From: Limnohabitans sp. 15K
Lineage (GTDB): Bacteria; Pseudomonadota; Gammaproteobacteria; Burkholderiales; Burkholderiaceae_C
Reading direction: 5' to 3'
NCBI RefSeq assembly: GCF_002778285.1
Contig: NZ_NESM01000005.1
Span: forward strand, 1-64,000
Length of the DNA stretch: 64,000 bases
The notes beneath the pieces are model-generated. The model was not told the DNA's origin. It saw only the letters and a program-made list of their open reading frames with translations, and ran no database searches. This document shows, one piece after another, positions 46,698-55,435 of this stretch. The first letter of the stretch is position 1. The number at the start of each line of letters is the position of its first letter. Made by a program: the position numbers and the translations under genes.

Positions 46698-49391
46698 TTA
46701 TGGGCTTGATGCGAGGGCGGCTTTGCGACTCTGATCTGGCACCAGTCTTTCCATTTCACTTCTCAGCGTTTCCAGTGATATCGGTTTGGAGACATAGCCA
46801 TTCATACCGCAAGCGATGTAACTTTCCCGGTCCCCTTTCAAGGCATTGGCGGTCACGGCAATGATGGGGGTCGGTTGCGCTTGGTGGGCTGCTTCGTGTT
46901 CGCGGATCAGTCGGGTCGCCTCGATGCCGCCCATGTCCGGCATCTGGATGTCCATCAAGACCACGTCGAAAGTGTTTTTTGTGAAGGCCTCGACGGCCTC
47001 CAGTCCATTGTTGGCCAGCGTGACGCTGTAGCCCATGCGCTGAAGCAAGATGGTTTGCAGGGCCTGGTTGATGACGGTGTCCTCTGCCAGCAAGGCTTTG
47101 CGCGGGGTTATCGGCTGGAGAGCATCGGTTTCAATGGCCCCTGCTGGCGCAGCCATGAAGGGGGTGAATTCGCGGTTGAATGCGGCCATCAGCTCTTGCG
47201 GGTCGATGGGCTTGATCAGGAAGTCCTGGATGTCCATGGCCTTAAGCTCTTCAGGACTGATCTGTTCACTCAAGGCGCCCATCATGACAATCGTCAACTC
47301 ACTGGCGTGGCGCATCTGGCGCAATTGTGTCGCCAAGGCATAGCCATCGATGTCTGGCATGTTGACGTCGATCAGCGCGTAGCGCGCTTGCTTGAGTTGA
47401 GGATGGTGCAGTGCCTGTGCGGCGCCATCGCAAGCCAAGGTATTCAAGCCTGCGCTCGACAAGCGCTGTGCCAGGATGACGCGACTGCTGGTGTTGTCAT
47501 CGACCACCAGCACGCGCTGACCAGCCCTTTGGGGGTGGAGGCCTTCGCCCAGCGCCGCCTGCTGGTGTGCACGCTGCAAGCGTGTCGTGAAGCTGAATGT
47601 GCTGCCTTTGCCCAGTTGGCTTTCAACCTGGATATCACCGCCCATCATCCGAATCAAACTTCGGCTGATGGTCAGGCCAAGGCCAGAGCCTCCAAAACGG
47701 CGTGCCGTGCTGGTGTCGGCTTGGGTAAAGACATCAAAAATCAGCTTTTGCTTGTCCGGTGGAATTCCGATGCCGGTATCCCTGACCTGTAAATTCAACC
47801 AGATGTCCTGGTCCTTTGGGGGTGACGCCATGCAGCTGACGTTGAGCATGACTTCGCCTTGGGCCGTGAATTTGATGGCATTGCCCAACAAGTTGGTGAT
47901 GACTTGTTGCAAACGGATGGGATCGCCAATCACCACATCGGGGACATCGGGTGCGACATCACAGACCAGCTCCAGACCTTTTTCTGAAGCGCGCAATGAC
48001 AGGGTGCGTGTGCATTGCCTGATCAGGCCGTGCAAGGCAAATTCGTGTGGATCGAGGTGCAGTTTTTGCGCTTCAATTTTGGAAAAATCCAGAATGTCAT
48101 TGATGACGGCCACCAACGATTTGGCAGATGTTGAGACCATGTCCAGGTAGCTGCGCTGTTCGGTGGTCATGCGCGTTTGCAGACACAGCTCGGTCATGCC
48201 TAGGATGCCGTTCATGGGTGTGCGAATTTCGTGGCTCATGTTGGCCAGAAAATGGCTCTTGGATGCGTTGGCATCTTGCGCTGCGTCGCGTGCCAGGGCC
48301 AATTCGGTTTCAGCCTGTATTCGGGCTTCTACGAATTCATTGAAGGCGTGTGCAACCGTTTGGATCTCAGGGCCACCCAACTCAGGGATCGGCGCGGTTT
48401 TGTCGCCCTCGCGCATCCGCCCCGCTGTGTCGTGCATGGCCTGTGCCAACTGACCTAAGGGGTGGATGAGTTTGGACACAAATCCCCACATCAAGGGCAC
48501 GAGCGTCAGCATCAGCAACAGGGTGATGGCGATCATCTTGGTGTAAAGATCGCCAATCGGTGCGAATGCTTCTGCCGAAGGGATCACCGAGGCGATGATC
48601 CAGTCCGTGGTCTGGAGTCGTTTGAAGGTAAAAAGTCCTTGCAGGCCTCGGGTGGTCGTGCCTTCCTGGGTGCCTTCAAAGCCTTGGATGGCATTTTCGA
48701 ACGGAATATTGCTGCTGTTTTCGGGCACCTTTTTGAGGATCAAGCTTGAGTCAGGATGGGCAATGCGAACGCGGTCTTGGGTGACCAGGTAGTAGTAACC
48801 TTGTTCGCCGTTTTTTCGGGTGGCGATGGAGCCCAGTAAATTGGGTTTGTAGAGGTTGAGCACCCCGCCCAGCATGCCCACCAGCTGCTGATGCTTGTCG
48901 AAGATGGGGGCCGCCACGACCACGATGGGTTGCTGCGTCGCCCGACCCAAGATGGGTTTCGAGATCACCGGGGCTTGGGTCTTGATGACACCCTGGATGT
49001 AATCCCGAGAGGACATGTCCAAAGTCCGTCTGCCGGGCTTGACGGGCCAGTCGACCAGCAACACCCCTTTGGCATCGAAGATGTAAAGGTCGTCATAGAC
49101 GGTGAGCAAGGCATGTTCTCTGAAAAGCAGATCTTCGAGTTGCTTCAGGTCGTTCAACGGTGCAGCAGGCACATGCCTGGCGACTTCTGACAGCATGTCC
49201 ATGCTGTCTTGCAGGCGTTCATCCAAGTTATTGGCAAAACTGGTGAGTTGGCGATATTCGTGGGTTTCGATGCGCTGAACGATGTCACCGCGCAACACGT
49301 AAAACTGCAGGCCCAGTTGCACCAATAGCAACAGCAGACCCATGGCCATGACACTCAAGGAGAGTTGCAGTTTGATGCTGAGCTTTTTCAT
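46698..49391 (-). CDS. hybrid sensor histidine kinase with two receiver domains
   Basis: An 897-aa membrane kinase. TM1 is at residues 8-30, a large periplasmic double-Cache-like sensor follows (about 35-280), TM2 about 283-305, and HAMP about 308-360. The dimerisation domain carries the phospho-His387 in NMSHEIRTPMNG. The ATPase has N-box N504 (LLGNAIKF) and G boxes (DTGIGIP, GGSGLGL). Receiver 1 (about 625-740) has Asp675 (ALIDVNMPD). Receiver 2 (about 765-885) has Asp814 (VLMDIQMPD). There is no HPt domain and no cognate response regulator beside it, so its output lies elsewhere. Confidence 0.93.
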   Translation of the reverse strand: MKKLSIKLQLSLSVMAMGLLLLLVQLGLQFYVLRGDIVQRIETHEYRQLTSFANNLDERLQDSMDMLSEVARHVPAAPLNDLKQLEDLLFREHALLTVYDDLYIFDAKGVLLVDWPVKPGRRTLDMSSRDYIQGVIKTQAPVISKPILGRATQQPIVVVAAPIFDKHQQLVGMLGGVLNLYKPNLLGSIATRKNGEQGYYYLVTQDRVRIAHPDSSLILKKVPENSSNIPFENAIQGFEGTQEGTTTRGLQGLFTFKRLQTTDWIIASVIPSAEAFAPIGDLYTKMIAITLLLMLTLVPLMWGFVSKLIHPLGQLAQAMHDTAGRMREGDKTAPIPELGGPEIQTVAHAFNEFVEARIQAETELALARDAAQDANASKSHFLANMSHEIRTPMNGILGMTELCLQTRMTTEQRSYLDMVSTSAKSLVAVINDILDFSKIEAQKLHLDPHEFALHGLIRQCTRTLSLRASEKGLELVCDVAPDVPDVVIGDPIRLQQVITNLLGNAIKFTAQGEVMLNVSCMASPPKDQDIWLNLQVRDTGIGIPPDKQKLIFDVFTQADTSTARRFGGSGLGLTISRSLIRMMGGDIQVESQLGKGSTFSFTTRLQRAHQQAALGEGLHPQRAGQRVLVVDDNTSSRVILAQRLSSAGLNTLACDGAAQALHHPQLKQARYALIDVNMPDIDGYALATQLRQMRHASELTIVMMGALSEQISPEELKAMDIQDFLIKPIDPQELMAAFNREFTPFMAAPAGAIETDALQPITPRKALLAEDTVINQALQTILLQRMGYSVTLANNGLEAVEAFTKNTFDVVLMDIQMPDMGGIEATRLIREHEAAHQAQPTPIIAVTANALKGDRESYIACGMNGYVSKPISLETLRSEMERLVPDQSRKAALASSP

Positions 49392-49459
49392 GAAAGATCA
49401 AAAAATGACCTCTGTTGTTGGGCAAAGGCGTTGGCAGTGGAATTTTGATTTTAGTGGTC

Positions 49460-49488
49460 TTGTCAATATTTGGTAACTTAAATATTCA
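49460..49488 (+). promoter_or_regulatory. candidate promoter of the hpa operon
   Basis: TTGTCA (49460-49465) and TATTCA (49483-49488) are 17 bp apart in an A/T-rich block with two AAATATTCA direct repeats (49480-49488, 49490-49498). Transcription would begin near 49495, about 85 nt before hpaR. Confidence 0.4.
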
Positions 49489-49541
49489 TAAATATTCAAT
49501 TTCACACCCTGCTCCACGGGTCATTCCAGGGAAAACCCGGT

Positions 49542-49558
49542 ATGCCTAATCCAGGCAT
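49542..49558. promoter_or_regulatory. inverted repeat in the hpaR leader
   Basis: ATGCCT-AATCC-AGGCAT has perfect 6-bp arms with 5 nt between them, directly before the palindrome at 49561. It may be a second regulator site or a short hairpin in the leader. Confidence 0.4.
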
Positions 49559-49560
49559 TC

Positions 49561-49576
49561 ATTTAACATGTTAAAT
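49561..49576. promoter_or_regulatory. perfect 16-bp palindrome, probable HpaR operator
   Basis: ATTTAACATGTTAAAT is a perfect palindrome ending 2 nt before the hpaR ATG. MarR-family repressors usually bind such A/T-rich palindromes at their own operon. No Shine-Dalgarno fits between it and the ATG, so the site overlaps the translation start. Autorepression released by an aromatic ligand is likely. Confidence 0.6.
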
Positions 49577-49578
49577 AA

Positions 49579-50070
49579 ATGAGTGCCTCCACCCCTTTTG
49601 TTCACCGCAACCTGCCGCGTTTGCTGCTGCAGGCGCGTGAAGCCGTCATGGCCCACACGCGCCCGAGCTTGCGTCAGCATGGCCTGTCTGACCAGCAGTG
49701 GCGGGTGCTGCGGGTGCTGGGCGAGCATGCCGACGATCCGGCGGGCACAGAAACAGGCCGCGTCGCTCGCGAGGCTTATCTGCTGGGGCCCAGCCTCACG
49801 GGTGTGCTCATGCGCATGGAGCGAGACGGATTGATCGCCCGCGAGCGTTGTCCGCAAGATGCCCGCCGCACGGTGGTGCGCGCCACGGCTTTAGGGCTAG
49901 ACAAGGTGCGGGCGTTGTCGCAAACCATCGAGGCACACTACCAGTGGATGGAGCAATTGCTGGGCAAAGACAAGTTGGGCCAGCTGTACGCGCTGCTCGA
50001 CGAGGTGATCGCACTCGAAACCCCTGACATTGAAACGCCAGAAGAACTGGCAGAGGAAGAAGAACGATGA
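49579..50070 (+). CDS. hpaR: HpaR-type MarR-family regulator of homoprotocatechuate degradation
   Basis: A 163-aa winged-helix repressor. It begins FVHRNLPRLLLQAREAVMAH, as HpcR/HpaR proteins do; the DNA-binding helix lies in LLGPSLTGVLMRMERDGL and the wing in RERCPQDARRTVVRATALG. The acidic end (ETPEELAEEEER) is typical. It is the first gene of the hpa operon and overlaps hpaG1 by 4 nt. Confidence 0.92.
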   Translation: MSASTPFVHRNLPRLLLQAREAVMAHTRPSLRQHGLSDQQWRVLRVLGEHADDPAGTETGRVAREAYLLGPSLTGVLMRMERDGLIARERCPQDARRTVVRATALGLDKVRALSQTIEAHYQWMEQLLGKDKLGQLYALLDEVIALETPDIETPEELAEEEER

Positions 50071-50699
50071 ACCCCTGGACTCCAACAGGAACCGTGTACG
50101 GCACCCTGCTCAATTTCCGCCGAGAGTGGGACCTTTGGGTGCCGCGCATGACGCAGGACCCGCACAAAGCTGCCCCCAAAGCGCCCGTGCTTTATGTCAA
50201 GACCGCCAATACCTTCAGCCCGGCTGGGCAAGATCTGGTGTTGCAAGACGGCGGAAGCGAAGTCGACATTGGCGCGACACTGGGCCTGGTGATCGGGAGC
50301 GACGGCCAGGTGGCGGCTGCTGCGCTGCTGGGCGACTGGTCTGTGCCACACGCAAGTTATTACCGCCCGCCGGTCAAGTTCCGCTGCCGCGACGGTTTTC
50401 TGGCTTTGCCTGAGCAGGTCACGCCTGGTCCAGTGTCTGACTGGGCCGCGCTGCAGATCGCGGTGCGCCGCAATGGTGAACTCGTGCAGACCGTTGACCT
50501 GCGCGAGTTGGTGCGCGACTTGCCTACCTTGCTGGCCGATGTGGGCGAATTCATGACGCTGCAAGCCGGTGATGTGTTGATGGTGGGAACCGATTGCCTG
50601 GTCGATGGCTCACGTCCACGCGCCAAAGCAGGTGACCGGGTGGAGATTTCTGCACCAGGTTTTGTGTCTGTCAACGTCACCGTCGGAGAAACCGCATGA
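50067..50699 (+). CDS. hpaG1: HpaG1, fumarylacetoacetate-hydrolase-family decarboxylase/isomerase subunit
   Basis: A 210-aa FAH-fold protein corresponding to one half of E. coli HpaG. HpaG decarboxylates 5-oxo-pent-3-ene-1,2,5-tricarboxylate and isomerises the product in homoprotocatechuate breakdown. It reads GTVYGTLLNFRREWDLW, KAPVLYVKTANTFS, and LVIGSDGQ. Many Pseudomonas and Burkholderiales strains split HpaG into two genes, as here. ATGA overlaps join it to hpaR and hpaG2. Confidence 0.85.
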   Translation: MNPWTPTGTVYGTLLNFRREWDLWVPRMTQDPHKAAPKAPVLYVKTANTFSPAGQDLVLQDGGSEVDIGATLGLVIGSDGQVAAAALLGDWSVPHASYYRPPVKFRCRDGFLALPEQVTPGPVSDWAALQIAVRRNGELVQTVDLRELVRDLPTLLADVGEFMTLQAGDVLMVGTDCLVDGSRPRAKAGDRVEISAPGFVSVNVTVGETA

Positions 50700-51460
50700 A
50701 ACACGCACGCATCGCTTGGTCCGGCGCCATTCAGCAAGCTGTTGAATCCGATGGCCAGTTGCTCATCACACAGGGCCCGCACAAGGGTCGCCGCGTGGCC
50801 TTTGACGAGGTGGTCTGGCTGCCACCGCTGGCACCCGTGCCGCAAGCGCGCACCGTGATCGCGCTCGGCCTGAACTACGCCGACCATGCCAAAGAGCTGG
50901 CCTTCAAAGCCCCAGAAGAACCGCTGGCCTTCATGAAGGGCGAGGCCTCGCTGATTGGCCACAAGGCCTTCACGAAGCGCCCCGCTGACGTGAAGTACAT
51001 GCACTACGAGTGCGAGCTGGCCGTGGTGGTTGGCCGCACCGCCCGCCGCGTGAAGAAAGCCGATGCATATGACTTCATCGCCGGCTACACCGTGGCCAAC
51101 GACTACGCCATCCGCGACTACCTCGAGAACTGGTACCGCCCCAACCTGCGCGTGAAAAACCGCGACACCTGCACGCCTATTGGCCCCTGGCTGGTCGATG
51201 CGGCGGATGTGCCCAACCCGATGGCGCTGAAACTGCAGACCACCGTCAACGGCAAAGTCACGCAAAGCGGCAGCACGGTTGACATGATTTTCGATGTGCC
51301 CACGCTGATCGAGTACTTCAGCAGCTTCATGACGCTCAACCCCGGCGACCTGATCCTGACCGGCACACCCGACGGCATCGTGGACTGCCAGCCGGGCGAC
51401 GTGATCGTCACCGAGATCGAAGGCATTGGGGCTTTGACCAACACCATCGTTTCATCATGA
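50696..51460 (+). CDS. hpaG2: HpaG2, fumarylacetoacetate-hydrolase-family isomerase/decarboxylase subunit
   Basis: A 254-aa FAH-fold protein, the second half of HpaG. ALGLNYADHAKELAF is the substrate region; metal ligands lie in MHYECELAVVVG and VANDYAIRDYLE; the end reads DLILTGTPDGIVDCQPGD. It works with HpaG1. It starts in an ATGA overlap. A REPIN-like element separates it from hpaE. Confidence 0.92.
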   Translation: MKHARIAWSGAIQQAVESDGQLLITQGPHKGRRVAFDEVVWLPPLAPVPQARTVIALGLNYADHAKELAFKAPEEPLAFMKGEASLIGHKAFTKRPADVKYMHYECELAVVVGRTARRVKKADAYDFIAGYTVANDYAIRDYLENWYRPNLRVKNRDTCTPIGPWLVDAADVPNPMALKLQTTVNGKVTQSGSTVDMIFDVPTLIEYFSSFMTLNPGDLILTGTPDGIVDCQPGDVIVTEIEGIGALTNTIVSS

Positions 51461-51468
51461 CCTGAATC

Positions 51469-51549
51469 TGTAGGAGCGACGCCCCCGTCTCGATGAGGCC
51501 TTTGCAAGCTGAGTGCTTGACCGATCGCGACGAGGGCGTCGCTCCCACA
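51469..51549. repeat. REPIN-like element (two inverted REP sequences)
   Basis: TGTAGGAGCGACGCCC (51469-51484) and its near-perfect inverse GGGCGTCGCTCCCACA (51534-51549) bound an 81-bp unit. The similarity goes on inward (CGTC-CGAT), giving arms of ~28 bp. The wording GGGAGCGACGCC is that of the REP sequences mobilised by RAYT transposases in Pseudomonas and Xanthomonas. It sits in the 110-bp gap inside the hpa operon and can fold into a long hairpin that may affect expression or stability of the message. Confidence 0.7.
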
Positions 51550-51570
51550 AAAAACCGAGGAATACCCGAC

Positions 51571-53040
51571 ATGAAAATCGACCACCTGATCAACGGCAAG
51601 AGCGTCGCAAGCAGCGACTACTTCGAGACCATCAACCCCGCCACGCAAGAAGTGCTGGCCGAAGTCGCTTCTGGGGGTGAAGCGGAGGTCAATGCTGCCG
51701 TCGCCGCCGCCAAAGCCGCTTTCCCGAAATGGGCCAACACGCCCGCCACCGAGCGCGCCAAGATCATGCGCAAGCTGGGCGACCTGATCACGAAACACGT
51801 GCCTGAAATTTCGGAAACCGAAACCAAGGATTGCGGCCAGACCATCAGCCAGACCGGCAAGCAGCTGGTGCCGCGTGCGGCCGACAACTTCCACTACTTT
51901 GCCGAGATGTGCACCCGCGTAGACGGCCACACCTACCCCACGCCCACGCACCTGAACTACACGCTGTTCCACCCGGTGGGCGTATGTGCGCTCATCAGCC
52001 CGTGGAACGTGCCCTTCATGACCGCCACTTGGAAGGTCGCGCCGTGTCTGGCGTTTGGCAACACCGCCGTGCTCAAGATGAGCGAGTTGTCGCCATTGAC
52101 CGCCGCACGTCTGGGCGAGCTGGCGTTGGAGGCGGGAGTGCCCGCCGGGGTCTTGAATCTGGTGCACGGCTACGGCAAAGAGGCCGGCGAGCCGCTGGTC
52201 TCGCACCGCGATGTGCGCGCCATCAGCTTCACCGGCTCCACCGTCACGGGCAACCGCATCGTACAAAGCGCGGGCCTCAAGAAGTTCAGCATGGAATTGG
52301 GCGGCAAGAGCCCGTTTGTGATTTTTGAAGACGCCGACCTGGACCGCGCTTTAGATGCGGCCATCTTCATGATCTTTAGCAACAATGGCGAGCGCTGCAC
52401 CGCAGGCAGCCGCATCTTGGTGCAGCAAAGCATCTATGCCGACTTTGCCGCCAAGTTTGCCGAGCGCGCCAAACGCATCACCGTGGGCGACCCGCTCGAC
52501 GACAAAACCATCGTCGGCCCGATGATCAGCCAAGCCCACTTGGCCAAGGTGCGCAGCTACATCGAACTCGGCCCCAAAGAAGGCGCGACGATGCTGTGTG
52601 GCGGTTTGGACCAGCCCGGCTACGCGGCTGACTTGCCTGCGCACGTCAAGAACGGCAACTTCGTCTGGCCCACCGTGTTTGCCGACGTCGACAACCGCAT
52701 GCGCATCGCGCAAGAGGAAATCTTCGGCCCCGTGGCTTGCCTGATCCCCTTCAAGGACGAAGCGGACGCGATTGAAAAAGCCAACGACATCGAATACGGC
52801 CTCTCCAGCTATGTCTGGACCGAGAACCTGGGCAAAGCGCACCGCGTAGCGGCCGCTGTAGAGGCGGGCATGTGCTTCGTCAACAGCCAAAACGTGCGCG
52901 ACCTGCGCCAGCCCTTTGGCGGCACCAAGGCCAGCGGCACGGGCCGTGAGGGGGGTACATGGAGCTACGAAGTGTTCTGTGAGCCCAAAAACGTTGCGGT
53001 GAGCCTGGGCGGTCACCACATCCCGCATTGGGGTGTTTGA
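51571..53040 (+). CDS. hpaE: 5-carboxymethyl-2-hydroxymuconate semialdehyde dehydrogenase
   Basis: An NAD-dependent aldehyde dehydrogenase, 489 aa, second step after ring cleavage. It begins KIDHLINGKSVASSDYFETI. Catalytic residues: Asn in SPWNVPFM, Glu in SMELGGKSP, and Cys in NNGERCTAGSRI. The start at 51571 is chosen; the earlier frame lies in the REPIN unit. It is followed 2 bp later by a Bug receptor. Confidence 0.95.
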   Translation: MKIDHLINGKSVASSDYFETINPATQEVLAEVASGGEAEVNAAVAAAKAAFPKWANTPATERAKIMRKLGDLITKHVPEISETETKDCGQTISQTGKQLVPRAADNFHYFAEMCTRVDGHTYPTPTHLNYTLFHPVGVCALISPWNVPFMTATWKVAPCLAFGNTAVLKMSELSPLTAARLGELALEAGVPAGVLNLVHGYGKEAGEPLVSHRDVRAISFTGSTVTGNRIVQSAGLKKFSMELGGKSPFVIFEDADLDRALDAAIFMIFSNNGERCTAGSRILVQQSIYADFAAKFAERAKRITVGDPLDDKTIVGPMISQAHLAKVRSYIELGPKEGATMLCGGLDQPGYAADLPAHVKNGNFVWPTVFADVDNRMRIAQEEIFGPVACLIPFKDEADAIEKANDIEYGLSSYVWTENLGKAHRVAAAVEAGMCFVNSQNVRDLRQPFGGTKASGTGREGGTWSYEVFCEPKNVAVSLGGHHIPHWGV

Positions 53041-53042
53041 AC

Positions 53043-54011
53043 ATGCAACGCCGTGACTTGCTGCTGGGCACTGCTGCATTGGCCTTGCCTTGGGCCAGTC
53101 AGGCCCAAAGTGCGGCTTGGCCCACCAAGCCGATCCGCCTGATCGTGCCTTTCCCACCCGGCGGCACCACCGATGTGGTGACGCGCCTGGTCGCTGCCGA
53201 GCTCACCAAATCACTCGGTCAGAGCGTGGTGGTGGACAACAAACCCGGCGCGGGCACCGTGTTGGGCGTGGACCTGGCGGCCAAGTCGACGCCCGATGGC
53301 CACACCCTGGTGACCGTGGCCAACAGTTTTTGCGTCAACCAGACGCTGGTGAAAAACCTGCCCTACGACGGGCTGCGTGATCTGCGCCCGGTCGGCCTGA
53401 TGGGCATGTCGGAGCATGTGTTGGCCACGCACCCCGGCAGTGGCCTCAAGACCGTGGCCGACCTGATCGCGGCGGCCAAAAAGCAACCCGGCAAGCTCAG
53501 CTATGCCTCGTTTGGCGCGGGCACATCGGCCCACATCGCGGGGGCCATGCTCGAAGCGCAAGCCGGCATCGAGATGATCCATGTGCCCTACAAGGGCCAG
53601 GCCCCGGCACTCAACGATCTGATCGGTGGTCAGGTCACGGTGATGTTCGGCAACTGGCCCGAGTTCCGCCAGCATGTGCAAAGCGGCAAGCTCGTCGCCC
53701 TGGGCATGGCCACGGCCAAGCGCTCGCCACTGGCGCCGCAAATCGCCACACTCACCGAACAAGGCTTGCTGATTGAATCGAACTCTTGGAACGGCATCCT
53801 CACGCGCAGCGGCACGCCCGATGCGGTGGTGCAGAGGCTGAACGCCGAGATCAACAAAGCCCTGCAAGCGCCGACGGTGGTGCAGGCCTTTCAAGAAGGC
53901 GGCATCGTGTCGCTGGCGGCCAACCCCGAGCGCTTTGCGGCCTTCATCCGCAGCGAGACCGACAAATACGCGCAGGTGATCCGCAAAGCGGGCATCACGG
54001 CCGAGAGCTGA
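53043..54011 (+). CDS. Bug-family solute receptor in the hpa operon
   Basis: A 322-aa periplasmic binding protein with a signal peptide (RRDLLLGTAALALPWASQAQ). Family motifs: PIRLIVPFPPGGTTDVV, DNKPGAGTVLG, and IHVPYKGQAPALNDL. The position inside the hpa operon suggests it binds an aromatic acid such as hydroxyphenylacetate or homoprotocatechuate. No TctAB pair is nearby. It starts 2 bp behind hpaE. Confidence 0.92.
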   Translation: MQRRDLLLGTAALALPWASQAQSAAWPTKPIRLIVPFPPGGTTDVVTRLVAAELTKSLGQSVVVDNKPGAGTVLGVDLAAKSTPDGHTLVTVANSFCVNQTLVKNLPYDGLRDLRPVGLMGMSEHVLATHPGSGLKTVADLIAAAKKQPGKLSYASFGAGTSAHIAGAMLEAQAGIEMIHVPYKGQAPALNDLIGGQVTVMFGNWPEFRQHVQSGKLVALGMATAKRSPLAPQIATLTEQGLLIESNSWNGILTRSGTPDAVVQRLNAEINKALQAPTVVQAFQEGGIVSLAANPERFAAFIRSETDKYAQVIRKAGITAES

Positions 54012-54061
54012 ACAAGGAAACACGCAAATGGGACAACTCGACAACACCCGGAGTGCTCGCC

Positions 54062-54988
54062 ATGGGTAAGCTCGCATTGGCCGCCAAAATCACCCATGTG
54101 CCCAGCATGTACCTGAGTGAAATTCCCGGTCCTCGTTTTGGCACGCGCCAAAGCGCCATCGATGGCCACAAAGAAATCAGCCGCCGCTGCCGTGCCCTGG
54201 GGGTGGACACGCTGGTGGTGTTCGACACGCATTGGTTGGTCAACGCGAACTACCACATCAACTGCGCGCCGCACTTCAAGGGCAGCTACACCAGCAATGA
54301 GTTGCCGCACTTCATCAACCACATGGCTTTCGAGTCACCGGGCAACCCCGAGCTGGGGCACCTGCTGGCCAAAGTGGCCAACGCACACGGTGTAGAAACC
54401 CTGGCGCACGACAACACCACGCTCGACCCCGAGTACGGCACGCTGGTGCCGCTGCGCTACATGAACGAAGACCAGCACTTCAAGGTGGTCTCGGTCTCGG
54501 CCCTGTGCATGGTGCATTACCTGAACGACAGCGCCCGCCTGGGCTGGGCCATGCGCGAGGCCGTGGAAAAACATTACGACGGCAAGGTGGCCTTTCTGGC
54601 CAGCGGCTCGCTCTCACACCGTTTTGCGCAAAACGGCCTGGCACCCGAGTTCGCCCACAAGATCTGGAGCCCGTTTTTAGAGCAGCTCGACAAGCAGGTT
54701 TTGCAGATGTGGGGCAACCGGGAGTGGAAAGCGTTTTGCGAGATGCTGCCCGAGTACGCCAGCAAAGGCCACGGCGAAGGCTTCATGCACGACACCGCCA
54801 TGCTGATGGGCGCTTTAGGTTGGACGGGGTATGACGGCGCGGTGGACATGGTGACGCCGTACTTTGGGGCCAGCGGCACGGGCCAGCTGAATGCGATTTT
54901 TGACGTGACCCCGCAGGACGGCACAAAAGTGCCCGCCGCCGTGGCCAGCAGTGCCGAGGGCTACACGGCCATCAGCACCCGCCTTTGA
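54062..54988 (+). CDS. hpaD: homoprotocatechuate 2,3-dioxygenase (class III extradiol)
   Basis: Cleaves the ring of 3,4-dihydroxyphenylacetate, the key step of the pathway; 308 aa, LigB fold, Fe(II). Motifs: AAKITHVPSMYLSEIPG, VVFDTHWLVNANYHIN, LPHFINHMAF and ASGSLSHRFAQNG. The ATG at 54062 is standard for the family, with GGAG ~12 nt upstream. It follows the Bug receptor by 50 bp. Confidence 0.94.
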   Translation: MGKLALAAKITHVPSMYLSEIPGPRFGTRQSAIDGHKEISRRCRALGVDTLVVFDTHWLVNANYHINCAPHFKGSYTSNELPHFINHMAFESPGNPELGHLLAKVANAHGVETLAHDNTTLDPEYGTLVPLRYMNEDQHFKVVSVSALCMVHYLNDSARLGWAMREAVEKHYDGKVAFLASGSLSHRFAQNGLAPEFAHKIWSPFLEQLDKQVLQMWGNREWKAFCEMLPEYASKGHGEGFMHDTAMLMGALGWTGYDGAVDMVTPYFGASGTGQLNAIFDVTPQDGTKVPAAVASSAEGYTAISTRL

Positions 54989-55000
54989 GGAGCGCGAAAC

Positions 55001-55432
55001 ATGCCCCATCTAGTGATTCTCTACACCGGTCAGCTGGACGCTGAAGTCCACATGACCACCCTGTGCCGCCAGATGGCGGATGCCATGCTCACCGTGAAAG
55101 ATGAGGAGGGCAAACAAGTGTTTCCTACAGGTGGCACGCGCGTGTTGGCATACCCAGCACCGCACTATGCGGTGGCTGATGGCGGTGCGGCTGGCGAGGC
55201 AGCAGGGGGTACGGGCGACTATGCCTTTGTGTACTTGAACGTGCGCATGGGCCGTGGCCGCAGCGAGGCCACCCAACAACGCGCTGGGCAGACTTTGCTC
55301 GAAGTGGCCAAAGCCTTTTTCGCACCCGTGATGGCGCAGCGCCACATCGGCATCACGCTGCAGATCGACGTCGGTCCCGAGGTGTTTGACGCCAAGCACA
55401 GCAATCTGCATCCACTTTTCAACAAGGTTTGA
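55001..55432 (+). CDS. hpaF: 5-carboxymethyl-2-hydroxymuconate isomerase
   Basis: A 143-aa tautomerase-fold isomerase that converts the dehydrogenase product to the tricarboxylate used by HpaG. After Met removal Pro1 (MPHLVILYTGQLD) is the catalytic base, as in the CHMI family. It starts 12 bp behind hpaD with GAGGAGCG, and hpaH follows after 3 bp. Confidence 0.92.
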   Translation: MPHLVILYTGQLDAEVHMTTLCRQMADAMLTVKDEEGKQVFPTGGTRVLAYPAPHYAVADGGAAGEAAGGTGDYAFVYLNVRMGRGRSEATQQRAGQTLLEVAKAFFAPVMAQRHIGITLQIDVGPEVFDAKHSNLHPLFNKV

Positions 55433-55435
55433 GCC

